From an uncultured Paracoccaceae bacterium (lineage in GTDB: Bacteria; Pseudomonadota; Alphaproteobacteria; Rhodobacterales; Rhodobacteraceae), in NCBI GenBank assembly GCA_934500835.1, contig CAKSTR010000010.1, positions 127,459-191,458 on the forward strand: a stretch of 64,000 nucleotides of DNA. Reading direction: 5' to 3'. Within the stretch, counting starts at the first letter, position 1. Every line of letters begins with the position of its first letter. The notes beneath the pieces are model-generated. The model searched no databases and was not told the origin of the DNA. It saw only the letters and a program-made list of their open reading frames with translations. The translations under genes and the position numbers were made by a program. This document shows positions 20,094 through 29,300 of this stretch, one piece after another.

Positions 20094-20141
20094 GGTGCCG
20101 CTGGCCACTGTCCGCGGGCTGACCAGAGGCGCGACGTGGGC

Positions 20142-20606
20142 CTAGCTGTCCTGTCGGGCGATATCCGTGATCAACACATCCGTCACCCCTTCGCCGACCA
20201 CAGAGACCGCCTTCTCGCGCAGCGCCCGGCGCAGCAGGACCAGATTTGATCCATCGGTGAACGATCCACGAAAGCCGCCGGTATTGGCGTGATCGAACAA
20301 CACCTGCAGAAAGGCGTCACGCAGCTTTGGCTCGCGCATATATATTTCTTCGGTCCTTCCGGCAGAGACCTCAAGACTCAGCGAAAGGACAACCATTGAG
20401 GCAACACGGCCGCCTTCGATGATCGGGACGATGAACTCGTTGTTCAGCTTAACATAATCCGGTGGCGCTGTTGGCGATTCAGGCGCGTGATCGGCTGCCG
20501 CCACGACCTCGCCCGCGGCTTCGCTCGATGGGTGCAGATAGAGACCGACGCCCATGCCGCTGCCAAGTCCGATCAAAGCCAGCAAGACAGGAAGGAGCTT
20601 GCCCAT
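20142..20606 (-). CDS. FliL-like protein at the end of the flgB operon
   Basis: A 154-residue protein with an N-terminal membrane anchor (LLPVLLALIGLGSGMGVGLYL) and a periplasmic domain: YVKLNNEFIVPIIEGG, VVLSLSLEV, then a helical MREPKLRDAFLQVLFDHAN block and a C-terminal VGEGVTDVLITDIARQDS. The pattern is that of the FliL fold, although divergent from the first FliL at 10514. It follows flgH by 2 bases. A second FliL-type protein in the flgH operon is usual in Rhodobacteraceae; its exact function is not known to me. Confidence 0.75.
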   Translation of the reverse strand: MGKLLPVLLALIGLGSGMGVGLYLHPSSEAAGEVVAAADHAPESPTAPPDYVKLNNEFIVPIIEGGRVASMVVLSLSLEVSAGRTEEIYMREPKLRDAFLQVLFDHANTGGFRGSFTDGSNLVLLRRALREKAVSVVGEGVTDVLITDIARQDS

Positions 20607-20608
20607 GG

Positions 20609-21334
20609 TCAGAACGGCAACACGATATCGGCGATCTGCTGGCCGTACGACGGCTGCTGCACATCTGTGATCTGGCCGCGCCCGCCATATGAAACCCGGG
20701 CCCCGGCGATCTTGTCATAGGTGATCTCGTTCTGGCGCGAGATGTCGGCGGGCCGCACATAGCCGGTGACGATCAGTTCGCGCAGCTCGTAGTTGACCCG
20801 GACCTCTTGCTGGCCTTCGATCCGCAACACGCCGTTCGGCAGCTCTTCGACCACCGTGGCCGCCACGCGCAGTGTCAGTTTCTCTTTGCGCGAGACGCTG
20901 CCGTCGCCGGCGAAAGTGCTGTTGGAGTTGGTCTTCACCGCCTCGGCCATCGACGCGCCTTCGGGCAGGCTCTCGTCGATCCGTTGCGAGATGCCCAGCA
21001 TATGCGGAATGCCCATGCCGCGCGACCCGGCGCGCGACCGATCAGTCGAGTTTGAAATCTCGGCCTTGTCGTCGATCTGGATCACGACGGTCAGAATGTC
21101 GCCCCGCTGCGCCGCCCGGCGGTCGCCCAGAAGCGAGGTTGTCTGCCCGGTCCACAGCGATGAGGCATCGGTGGGCGCATTCGGATCGGCCTTGCCGGGC
21201 ATCGGCGTCGAATAGAGCGAATGATGCTGATAGCTGCCCTCCAGCGGGCTGAAATCGGGCGCCTTGCCAACCTGTGAGGCGTCGCCGCATGCGGCCAGAA
21301 GCAGGGGAAGGGACAGGGCAAGCGGACGGGTCAA
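20609..21334 (-). CDS. flgH: Flagellar L-ring protein FlgH
   Basis: A 241-residue outer-membrane lipoprotein forming the L ring. The start TRPLALSLPLLLAACGD shows a signal peptide and lipobox (LAAC). The body carries RAAQRGDILTVVIQIDDKA and the conserved VRVNYELRELIVTGYVRPADIS and a C-terminal IADIVLPF. The start is TTG 21334, 7 bases after GGAGG and overlapping the flgA stop, so a rare start is well supported here. Confidence 0.96.
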   Translation of the reverse strand: MTRPLALSLPLLLAACGDASQVGKAPDFSPLEGSYQHHSLYSTPMPGKADPNAPTDASSLWTGQTTSLLGDRRAAQRGDILTVVIQIDDKAEISNSTDRSRAGSRGMGIPHMLGISQRIDESLPEGASMAEAVKTNSNSTFAGDGSVSRKEKLTLRVAATVVEELPNGVLRIEGQQEVRVNYELRELIVTGYVRPADISRQNEITYDKIAGARVSYGGRGQITDVQQPSYGQQIADIVLPF

Positions 21335-21747
21335 TTGTGGCCTCCGACGACAAGGCGGCCCTGTGCATCGACACGGCCGGAAGCTGTGGTTTTCGAGGCA
21401 AGACTCATGGCGCGGATGACCTCTCCTTCTGCGCCGCGTGCAAGGGCGCGGCCTTCGGCCAGGATCGTCAATCCGCCGGCAAGATAGACCAGCGTGACCG
21501 GCTGGTTGCGGTCCACCAGTGCCGGTGCGCCAAGGTTCTCGGCCCGCAGGGGCCGCCCGGCGTAGACCGTGGTCTTGACCTCAAGTCCGATTGCGGGGGC
21601 CAGTGCCGTCAGCGCACCGTCGATCTGAGCCTCGACCAAGGTCACATCGGCGTCTGTCACAACGGTCTGCGCCGGCAAGGTGCGCAGCGCGACCACGCTG
21701 TCAGCCATGGCCGCGCCGGGCAGCAGCAAAGGGATCAGGCGCCACAT
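21331..21747 (-). CDS. flgA: P-ring assembly chaperone FlgA
   Basis: A 138-residue exported protein (signal MWRLIPLLLPGAAMA) with the SAF/FlgA pattern: LPAQTVVTDADVTLVEA, GRPLRAENLGAPALVDRNQPV and a C-terminal VRAMSLASKTTASGRVDAQG-like stretch. FlgA is a periplasmic chaperone for FlgI P-ring assembly. Its ATG overlaps the flgG stop. It is short compared with enterobacterial FlgA (about 219), as is normal in this lineage. flgI itself is not in the window. Confidence 0.92.
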   Translation of the reverse strand: MWRLIPLLLPGAAMADSVVALRTLPAQTVVTDADVTLVEAQIDGALTALAPAIGLEVKTTVYAGRPLRAENLGAPALVDRNQPVTLVYLAGGLTILAEGRALARGAEGEVIRAMSLASKTTASGRVDAQGRLVVGGHN

Positions 21748-22532
21748 CAGCGGACCTGCGTGGTTGCAGCCAGCATCTGGTCGGCGGCAGTGATGACCTT
21801 GGCGTTCAGCTCATATCCGCGCTGGGCCTTGATCAACTCGGTCACCTCAGGCACGGGATCGACGGAGCTTTCCTCAAGATAGCCCTGCCGAAGGGTGCCG
21901 AGCCCATCGACACCCGGAGTGCCGGTCAGCGGCGCTCCCGACGCGGCGGTTTCGAGGAAGAGGTTCGAACCGATCGCCTCCAGCCCCTTTTCATTGGTGA
22001 AGCCGGTCAGGGTCATCTGGCCAATCAATTCGGGCTCGACCTGGTTTTCGAAATAGGCGTAGACTTCGCCTGCCGCATTGATGGCAAGGCTGCGGGTGTC
22101 GTCCGGGATGGTGATCCCGGGGGCCACGGGATAGCCGTCAGAGGTCACAATCAGCCCCTCGGGAGATCGCTTCAGCGCCCCGTCCCGCGTATAGCCCGAT
22201 CCGCCCGAGGGCAGCGTGACCTCGATATAGCCCGGCCCTTCGATGGCGATGTCCAGATCGCCATTGGTTTGCGACAGGCTGCCCTGCGCCGGCATGATCG
22301 AAACCGACGAAGGCCGGACGCCAAGGCCGATCTGGATCCCGGTCGGCAGCATCGACCCGTCCGAGGCGGAAACGGTGCCGGGCCGGGCCAGCTGCTGATA
22401 GTGAAGATCGGCAAAATCGGCGCGTCGGGCGTTGTATCCGGTGGTCGACATGTTGGCGAGGTTGTTCGACACCACGTCGACCTTCATCTGCTGGGCGGCC
22501 ATGCCGGTTGCGGCGATGTGAAGGGCTTTCAT
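21747..22532 (-). CDS. flgG: Flagellar distal rod protein FlgG
   Basis: A 261-residue rod protein starting MKALHIAATGMAAQQ with the rod-family motif NNLANMSTTGYNARRADF, the middle LDIAIEGPGYIEVTLPSG and the C-terminal LEESSVDPVPEVTELIKAQRGYE. Start: GTG 22544 overlaps the flgF stop, but ATG 22532 gives the canonical MKAL N-terminus and is preferred. Last rod gene before the L/P-ring genes. Confidence 0.96.
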   Translation of the reverse strand: MKALHIAATGMAAQQMKVDVVSNNLANMSTTGYNARRADFADLHYQQLARPGTVSASDGSMLPTGIQIGLGVRPSSVSIMPAQGSLSQTNGDLDIAIEGPGYIEVTLPSGGSGYTRDGALKRSPEGLIVTSDGYPVAPGITIPDDTRSLAINAAGEVYAYFENQVEPELIGQMTLTGFTNEKGLEAIGSNLFLETAASGAPLTGTPGVDGLGTLRQGYLEESSVDPVPEVTELIKAQRGYELNAKVITAADQMLAATTQVR

Positions 22533-22540
22533 TGCGGACC

Positions 22541-23251
22541 TCACCGACCCAGGGTTTCGATCACGCCCCGGGCGCGGGCGTCTTCGGCGTCAAGGAATTT
22601 CTGACCAAGCTCATAGGCGCGCTGTACCTCGATCATCCGGGCGATCTCGGACACCGGGTTGACGTTGCTCTCCTCAAGGAAGCCCTGGAAGACGCGGCCA
22701 TTCTCAACCGGCTCGATCTCTCCGGCTTCGAAAAGCGTGCCGCTTTGATGGCGCAGCGACAAGGGATCGGCCGGTTGCCACAGGCCGACCTGGGCCAGCG
22801 GCGTGCCCGCCGCCGAGATTGTCCCATCCTCGGCCATGGCGACCGGACCGGCATCGGGTGGCACGAAGATCGGCGCCCCGCCGGCATCCAGCAGGCGATG
22901 GCCGTCGGCGGTGACCAGCTCTCCGGCTTCGTTGGGGGTGAAGCTGCCGGAGCGGGTCAGCCGCTCGCCCTGCGGCGTCTCGATCAGGAAGAACCCATCC
23001 CCCTGGATCGCGAAATCGAAGGCCGCACCGGTCATCGTCAGGCTGGCCTGGGACAGGTCCACCACCCGCCCTGTGGCATGGGGCATGGAAAGCGACGGTT
23101 CTTCTTCCATCCGATAGACATGTTCGGCGAAAACCGTGCCTTCGCGGCGGAAGCCGGTGGTTGAGATGTTGGCGATATTGTTTGCCACCACCTGCATTTC
23201 TCGCATCAGGCCGGATTGGCGCGACAACGCGGTATATCCTGCGGCATCCAT
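22541..23251 (-). CDS. flgF: Flagellar proximal rod protein FlgF
   Basis: A 236-residue rod protein with the N-terminal YTALSRQSGLMREMQVVANN and NIANISTTGFRREG motifs, FDFAIQGDGFFLIETPQGE in the middle and LEESNVNPVSEIARMIEVQR near the C-terminus. It resembles FlgG but is the proximal-rod type by its NIANISTTGFRRE and its length. It lies 3 bases after fliQ and 8 bases before the flgG ATG. Confidence 0.95.
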   Translation of the reverse strand: MDAAGYTALSRQSGLMREMQVVANNIANISTTGFRREGTVFAEHVYRMEEEPSLSMPHATGRVVDLSQASLTMTGAAFDFAIQGDGFFLIETPQGERLTRSGSFTPNEAGELVTADGHRLLDAGGAPIFVPPDAGPVAMAEDGTISAAGTPLAQVGLWQPADPLSLRHQSGTLFEAGEIEPVENGRVFQGFLEESNVNPVSEIARMIEVQRAYELGQKFLDAEDARARGVIETLGR

Positions 23252-23254
23252 GGT

Positions 23255-23521
23255 TCAGCCCCCTGCCACTTGTGGAATGATGGTGTCGGTGAAAAAACTG
23301 ACCAGGGTCGATGTCATGAAACTCATCGAGACCCAGAACACCGCCAGCATCGCGGCGACCTTGGGCACGAAGGTCAGTGTCATCTCCTGCACAGAGGTCA
23401 GCGCCTGCAATAGACCGATGATCAGGCCGGTCACCAGCGCCACCGCCAGAAGCGGGGTCGAGATGGTGACGGCGATCCAGAGCCCATGACGCATTACATC
23501 AAAGATGGCAGCTTCGCTCAT
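23255..23521 (-). CDS. fliQ: Flagellar export protein FliQ
   Basis: An 88-residue two-helix export-gate subunit. The first helix is LWIAVTISTPLLAVALVTGL, the conserved ALTSVQEMTLTFVPK loop follows, and the second helix starts AAMLAVFWVSMSFM. The start overlaps the fliE stop (ATGA). Its place between fliE and flgF is typical for Rhodobacteraceae and unlike the fliPQR order of enterobacteria. Confidence 0.95.
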   Translation of the reverse strand: MSEAAIFDVMRHGLWIAVTISTPLLAVALVTGLIIGLLQALTSVQEMTLTFVPKVAAMLAVFWVSMSFMTSTLVSFFTDTIIPQVAGG

Positions 23522-23808
23522 GCCGGCATCCTCAGGATTTCCTGATAGGCCTCGACCACGCGGTCGCGCACGGTGGCGACGGTTTCCACCGCCAGCTGCG
23601 AAGAGGCCAGCGCCTCGACCAGGGCGTGGGGGTCCGCGCCGCCGGTCATGGCGGCGCGGGCCGTCGCTTCGGCATTCGTCAGCGTCTGGGTAAAGGAACT
23701 GACGAATTGCGCCGGTACAGAGTCTGTTTCAACCCTTCCCGGCAGGGGCGCCGCGACCGTTCTGGCCTGCGCATAGCTTTGAGCGGCAATCGTGGTTTTC
23801 AGATCCAT
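23518..23808 (-). CDS. fliE: Flagellar MS ring-rod junction protein FliE
   Basis: A 96-residue protein linking the MS ring to the rod. The C-terminal half is diagnostic: ATARAAMTGGADPHALVEAL, SSQLAVETVATVRDRVVEAY and QEILRMPA correspond to the FliE pattern of a helical rod-like hairpin. The N-terminus is variable, as usual. It lies between flgC and fliQ, 14 bases after flgC. Confidence 0.93.
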   Translation of the reverse strand: MDLKTTIAAQSYAQARTVAAPLPGRVETDSVPAQFVSSFTQTLTNAEATARAAMTGGADPHALVEALASSQLAVETVATVRDRVVEAYQEILRMPA

Positions 23809-23822
23809 CGCGGGTGTCCTTT

Positions 23823-24203
23823 TCAGCGCCGCAGAAGATCGAACAGGCTTTGCGTCATCTGACGGGCCTGATCGAACAGCTTCAGGTTTGCCTCGTAGCT
23901 GCGCTGCGCCTCGCGTGCGTCGGCGATCTCAAGCACGAGGTCGACATTTGAGCCGTCGTAATAGCCGGACTCATCTGCAAGCGGATGGCCGGGTGCGTAG
24001 ATCCGCACAAGCTCGCCTTGGTCCAGGCGGACCGGGCCGGTCTCGACCAGGCCGGTGTCCATGGCGGTCTCGAAGGAGACCGTCTTGCGGTGGTAGCCGG
24101 GGGTATCGGTATTGGCGATGTTTTCGGAGACATGCCGCAGCCGGGTTGCCTGCGCTTCCATGCCGGAGGCCGCAAAGGCGAGCGAGGTGAAAAGATCCGC
24201 CAT
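23823..24203 (-). CDS. flgC: Flagellar proximal rod protein FlgC
   Basis: A 126-residue rod protein beginning MADLFTSLAFAASGMEAQ with HVSENIANTDTPGYHRK, the central YDGSNVDLVLEIADAREAQR and the C-terminal SYEANLKLFDQARQM, all characteristic of FlgC. It starts 8 bases after the flgB stop. Length and motifs are normal. Confidence 0.95.
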   Translation of the reverse strand: MADLFTSLAFAASGMEAQATRLRHVSENIANTDTPGYHRKTVSFETAMDTGLVETGPVRLDQGELVRIYAPGHPLADESGYYDGSNVDLVLEIADAREAQRSYEANLKLFDQARQMTQSLFDLLRR

Positions 24204-24211
24204 GACCGGCC

Positions 24212-24595
24212 CTACCGCGACCGGCCAAGCGAGGCGCGGATGACCTCGGACGTGCTGCGATAGATCGCCAGCGCCATCTCATGATCCTGCCGGGCGCCGG
24301 CCATCTTGACCATCTCCTTCTCGAGGGAGACGGAGTTGCCGTTCGGTGCCTCATTCCCGCCGCTGGCGACGGGGCTGGCAGAGGCGCCGGACGGCGGGTC
24401 GGCCAGGTGGCCGGGCCTGGTGGCCCGCATGCCGTTGCCCCCGGCAGCCCAGACAGCGGCGAAACTGCCGATATCCTTTGCCTTGTAGCCGGGGCTATCG
24501 GCATGGGCGACATTCTCGGCAATCACGCCCATCCGGGTTCCGGCATGGGAGGCAAGCGCCTGTGCCATTCTGGTAAGCTCCAGCTTTTCAAACAT
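24212..24595 (-). CDS. flgB: Flagellar proximal rod protein FlgB
   Basis: A 127-residue rod protein with the N-terminal MFEKLELTRMAQALASHA and the rod motif AENVAHADSPGYKAKDI, and a C-terminal NSVSLEKEMVKMAGARQDHE block. The middle (about residues 45-85) is Gly/Pro-rich and disordered, as in other FlgB. First gene of the nine-gene minus-strand flagellar run; it diverges from fliI with an 84-base shared promoter region (24596-24679). Confidence 0.95.
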   Translation of the reverse strand: MFEKLELTRMAQALASHAGTRMGVIAENVAHADSPGYKAKDIGSFAAVWAAGGNGMRATRPGHLADPPSGASASPVASGGNEAPNGNSVSLEKEMVKMAGARQDHEMALAIYRSTSEVIRASLGRSR

Positions 24596-24679
24596 CTCGG
24601 GCTTCTCCCTCGACCTGCTTCACCAAGGCTTAAGGGTGATTCGTTTAGAAACGGTAAGCGGGAACAAAGAGAGATCAGA

Positions 24680-25990
24680 ATGATCGGCATTTTCGACGGG
24701 CTCCTGGCAGAAATCACCGAGATAGAGCCTGTTTTCCAGATCGGGCGTGTGGCTGAATCCGGTCAGTCCACCTTCACGGTGCAGGGGCTGCCGGCAGCCG
24801 CGATGGGGGACAGGGTGCAGGTTGAAACCGGCGCCGGCCAGCTTGGAGGAGAGATCATCCGGCTTTCACCCAACGGGGCCACCATCTTGCCCGAAGACGA
24901 TCCTGCCGGGCTGACGATCGGTGCCCGTGTCGCCTTGCTTGGCCCGGCGACGATTGCGCCGGATGCATCTTGGCTCGGCCGGATCGTTGATCCGATGGGC
25001 AGGCCGCTGGACGGCAGGCCGTTGATGCGCGGCCTGCATCGGCGGGCGATGACCGGTTTGCCCCCGCCAGCGGCCTGCAGGCGGGCGATGGGCGACCGTC
25101 TTTCGACCGGAATCGCAGTATTTGACACGCTTTTGCCGCTGGTTCGCGGCCAGAGGATCGGGCTTTTTGCTGGCTCAGGCGTCGGAAAGTCCTCGCTGCT
25201 GGCCAGGTTTGCGCGGGGGCTGGCGGCCGATGTGGCGGTGATAGGGCTGGTCGGAGAACGCGGGCGCGAACTGCGCGAATTCACCGAACGCGTTCTTGGG
25301 CGCGAGGGCATGGCGCGGTCGGTTGTCGTCACCGCGACCTCGGACCAGTCACCGTTGATGCGGCGGCGGTGCGCCCTGTCCGCCATGACGGTAGCCGAGC
25401 ATTTCCGCGACCAGGGCCTGCATGTCCTGCTGCTTCTGGATTCCGTGACCCGCTTCGCCGAGGCGCATCGCGAGGTGGCGCTGGCTGCCGGCGAAAGCGC
25501 CTCCTTGCGCGGCTATCCGCCTTCGACCTCGCACGCGATCATGGGATTGGCCGAGCGTGCGGGGCCGGGGGCCGGCACCGCTGGCGACATCACGGCAGTC
25601 CTCTCGGTGCTGGTGGCCGGTTCGGACATGGAGGAGCCGGTGGCGGATATCATCCGCGGCACATTGGACGGTCATGTCGTCCTTGACCGCAAGATTGCCG
25701 AGCGGGGGCGCTACCCGGCGATCGACCTGCTCCGGTCGGTCTCCCGCAGCCTGCCTGATGCGGCCTGCCCTGCCGAGAATGTATTGATCGGGGACGCCCG
25801 GCGGATGCTGGGCACCTATGATCGGGCAGAGATGATGGTGCAGGCCGGGCTTTACGTTCCAGGCACCGATGCGGCGGTGGACCGCGCGATCAGGCTCTGG
25901 TCGGCGCTGGACGGTTTTCTGGCCGAAGCGGCCCCTGCCGGCGGCCCGTCCGCCAGCTTCACCCGATTGCAGGCCTGTCTTCGTGGTTAA
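24680..25990 (+). CDS. fliI: Flagellum-specific ATPase FliI
   Basis: A 436-residue type III export ATPase, F1-beta-like. Motifs: Walker A GSGVGKSS (Lys 170), LVGERGRELREFTERVLG, Walker B LLLLDSVTRFAEAHREVALA and GYPPSTS. The frame is open well upstream, antisense to flgB, but ATG 24680 (MIGIFDGLLAEI) gives the family N-terminus and follows GAGAG-type purine sequence. It is transcribed away from flgB. No fliH or fliJ is adjacent. Confidence 0.95.
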   Translation: MIGIFDGLLAEITEIEPVFQIGRVAESGQSTFTVQGLPAAAMGDRVQVETGAGQLGGEIIRLSPNGATILPEDDPAGLTIGARVALLGPATIAPDASWLGRIVDPMGRPLDGRPLMRGLHRRAMTGLPPPAACRRAMGDRLSTGIAVFDTLLPLVRGQRIGLFAGSGVGKSSLLARFARGLAADVAVIGLVGERGRELREFTERVLGREGMARSVVVTATSDQSPLMRRRCALSAMTVAEHFRDQGLHVLLLLDSVTRFAEAHREVALAAGESASLRGYPPSTSHAIMGLAERAGPGAGTAGDITAVLSVLVAGSDMEEPVADIIRGTLDGHVVLDRKIAERGRYPAIDLLRSVSRSLPDAACPAENVLIGDARRMLGTYDRAEMMVQAGLYVPGTDAAVDRAIRLWSALDGFLAEAAPAGGPSASFTRLQACLRG

Positions 25991-26324
25991 GCCGTCCGCG
26001 TCAGAACATCTGGCGCGGAACGCGGCATGAATTGGCGGATCGCGGGCATCGTCCGGGGATTGACGTCGGGCGGCGAAGGACATCCGGCGTCAGACCCGTC
26101 GGTACCTTTTGGCCGAGAGCAAGATCCGCATCATTCTCAGCAGCCTGCACGATGCAGGCAGGGTGCCGGCCTTCCGACAAGGGTCCAGATCGCGCTGGGC
26201 TGAATTCTGATCGAACCGACAACGACCCGATGATGCGCTTTTGCAATGATTTGCTTGCTGCAGCGCATCGACCTGTTCAACTTGGGCGTGAAACGCTAGG
26301 GCGGTACTGCACAGAGGAAGCCAA
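25991..26324. other. Gap between fliI and the phosphorelay island
   Basis: This 334-base gap has no intact gene. It contains a short plus-strand stretch (26088-26210) whose translation resembles the N-terminus of an IS3-type OrfA, described separately. The histidine kinase starts right after it at ATG 26325. No clear promoter consensus was seen. Confidence 0.4.
26088..26210 (+). pseudogene. Possible IS3-type transposase OrfA relic
   Basis: One frame reads RRYLLAESKIRIILSSL followed by a degraded VPAFRQGS and a stop at 26208. This lines up with the usual IS3-family OrfA start (RRY..EEKIRIVLEGL then IAELCRREGI). There is no start codon, no downstream OrfB and no terminal repeat, so at most it is a decayed fragment at the boundary between the flagellar and signalling regions. 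The resemblance is short and may be accidental. Confidence 0.22.
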
Positions 26325-29300
26325 ATGGAACGACGCATCGCCGCGATCAGGGCCGTCCGGAATTTTGTCGCGAGACCGCCGGACGGGATCACTCGGGGAT
26401 TGTGGCGTGCGCATGAGGAAATGGCCCCGCTTCTGGGTATCGGTCGCTGCTGGCTGTTCCTGCCAGACCGCGCCGGGTTGTTCACCATAAGCGGGGGGGA
26501 GGGCGGGGGTGCCGCCATCGGCACGGCGAATGACCTTTCGGCAGCGGTGCCGAAGGCCACGCTTGTCGACAGCGCCAGACCGCTTCGCGACGCGCCCAGA
26601 TTGCAGGCGTTTCTGACGGCAAAGGGCGCACCGCGTTACCTTCTGGTGCCCGTGGTCGATGATGGCCGCTTGGCCGGACTTCTGTGTCAGGAGGCGCCGG
26701 AAGGGCGAAGAAACGGCAAGCACCTTGAGATGGTTTCCGAATATGCCGGCCTCCTGGCCGAAGTGCTGACGCGCGCGCGACAGGACGCCCAGCAGATGGA
26801 AACCACGGATCGGCTGAACGCCACGCTTGAGGCGATGCCGGACCTGCTTTTCGAGATCGACCATACCGGCCACTGCACGGACTTTGTCTCAGGCTCGCGT
26901 CCGATGCTCTTGCTGGAGTCGGAGGATCTGGTCGGCCGCGATATGGGCGAGGTGCTGCCGCCGGACGTGGCCCAGATAGCCCGGGACGCCCTGCACCGCG
27001 TCCTGACCGAGGGCGAGGTGGCCGACATCTTCTACGAGTTGAACCTGCCGGACGGTCGCCACAACTTTGAGGTCAGGGGCGCGCGCAAGGCAGGCAGCCA
27101 GCCGGATCAGGCGCCGACGGCCATCTTCGTCGTGCGTGACGTGACGCGCGAACACTCGCTGCGTGAGGAGTTGCGGCGGCTGAGCAGCGTGACCCGCGCG
27201 ATGAGCAATCTGGTCGTGATCCTTGACACTGAACTGAAGGTGACATGGATCAACCCGGCGTTCCAGAAGCAGACCGGATGGGCGCTGGACGAGATCCGGG
27301 GTCAGCGCATCACCGATCTGGTCCGTTGCGCGGAAAGCGATCCGGCGGTGGTTGCCGCCGTGGCAAACGCGATCGAGGCGATGGTTCCTTTCAGCGGCCA
27401 GATCATCAACAAGGACCGCTTCGGCGGCCGCTACCATGTGGATTTCAACATTCTGCCCTTGCGCGGCAGAGACGACCATTTGCAGGGGTTCGTCTCTGTC
27501 GAGACCGTCGTCACCGAGTTGAAGGAGCAGAAGATTGCGCTGGAAGAACTGGCGCGAACAGCCGCCGCAGCGCAGAACCGGCTGGAAAATGCGCTGAATG
27601 CCTTGCCTGATGCCATGATGATCCTGGATGCAGATCATCGCCTGGTGATGTGCAACCCCGCCCATCACCAGATGTTCGACAAGGTTGGCGACGTCCTCAG
27701 GCCCGGGCTGGCACTGGAGGAATTGCTGCGGATCTGCATCGAGCGGGGCTATTTCGACGGGCCGAAAGAACCCGAGAAAAGCGCCTCGTTCATTCAAAGC
27801 CTGCTGCATCCCTATCATCAGGCCAGCTACAGCGACGAATGTCAGGTCAAGGATGGTCGCTGGTTCCGACGGGTGATCAAGAAAACCGCCGACGGTGGCC
27901 TTGTGACGGCGATGATCGACTTTACCGCCCGGCAGCGTCACATGGCCGAGTTGGACAGCGCCAACGAACGGCTGTGGCGGGCGCTTGAGGAGCGCGAGCT
28001 GGCCGAGCAGCGCCTGAGCAGCATCATGGAAGAGACCCGTGTCGGCACCTGGACACGGGATCTGCAAACACGCCAGATGTCGGCATGCCCGCATTGGGCA
28101 CGCATTTTCGGGCTGGAGGGGCCTCTGCTCCTGTCCCATGACGATTTTCTGGATCTGGTCCACCCGGATGATCGCGCGATGCTCGAAAGCGATACGCCAC
28201 AGACAACTGCGCTTTCGCGAGATGTGTTCGAGCATGAATTCCGTGTGCTACACGCGGCCGGACACTGGGTCTGGGTTCTGTCGCGCGGCCGGATCGCCCG
28301 CCGGGACCAGAATGGAAGGCCCGTGCAGTTCCACGGCGTCGATATCGACATCAGCGAGCAGAAGCGGCTGGAACGGGAAATCCGCCATAGCGACGCCCTG
28401 CTGAAATCTGCCCTGGAAAGCAATGTCGCAGCCGTGGCTATCTATGACAGCAATGATGTTCTGCTTTACTGCAACCCGGAGGCCGAGCGGATGCTGCTCC
28501 TCCGGCCGGGGGTTTCCGACGGTCGCAATCCCGATGGACCGCAATGGTCCATGGAACGGCTGAACGGCGAAAAGCTGCCCCCGGGCGAGGGGCCTTGCAA
28601 TATGGCGCGCCGTGCGGGCCGGCTCTTGCGCGACCTGCGCTATGCAATCCGCTGGGATTACGGGCGTCGTCAGGTCCTGACCTGCAACGCAACTCCGTTC
28701 TTAGCGGGGGACGGGCAGACCCATACCGCGATTTCGTTCTGGGACAGCACCGAGGAACTGGCAGTGACGGAACAGCTGCAAGAGGCGCTTGAGACGGCCA
28801 AAGCGATGAGTCGTTCGAAATCGATCTTCCTGGCCAACATGAGCCATGAGATCCGCACCCCCCTTAACGGTATTCTGGGGCTGGCCGAAGTCCTGAGCAT
28901 GCAGATCAAGGACCCCGAGCACAGCCGGATGATCGCGATCATCCGTCAGTCGGGCGAGACATTGCTTTCGGTTCTGAACGCAATCCTTGACATGTCGAAG
29001 ATCGAGGCCGGCAAGATCGAGCTGGAAGAAGCGCCATTCAAGCTGATCGACATCCTCAGGCAGGTCGAGGCGGTCTACTCGGTCCTGGCCGAGGAAAAGG
29101 GCCTGGACTTCGAGGTCACGACGTCCTCGGGTGCGGATCTGCCGCGCCTGGGCGACGCCCATCGGATCCAGCAGATTCTGGGCAACCTGCTCAGCAACGC
29201 GATCAAGTTCTCGCCCGCCGGCGGTGTTGGGCTGACCGTATCCTGCCGCCCCGGAAAGCCGGTCGAATTTCTGGTAAACGACACCGGGATCGGGATGACG

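Noticed and set aside
24596..24679. CtrA box between flgB and fliI
   Set aside because: TTAA at about 24631 has no second half-site at a 7-base spacing on either strand.
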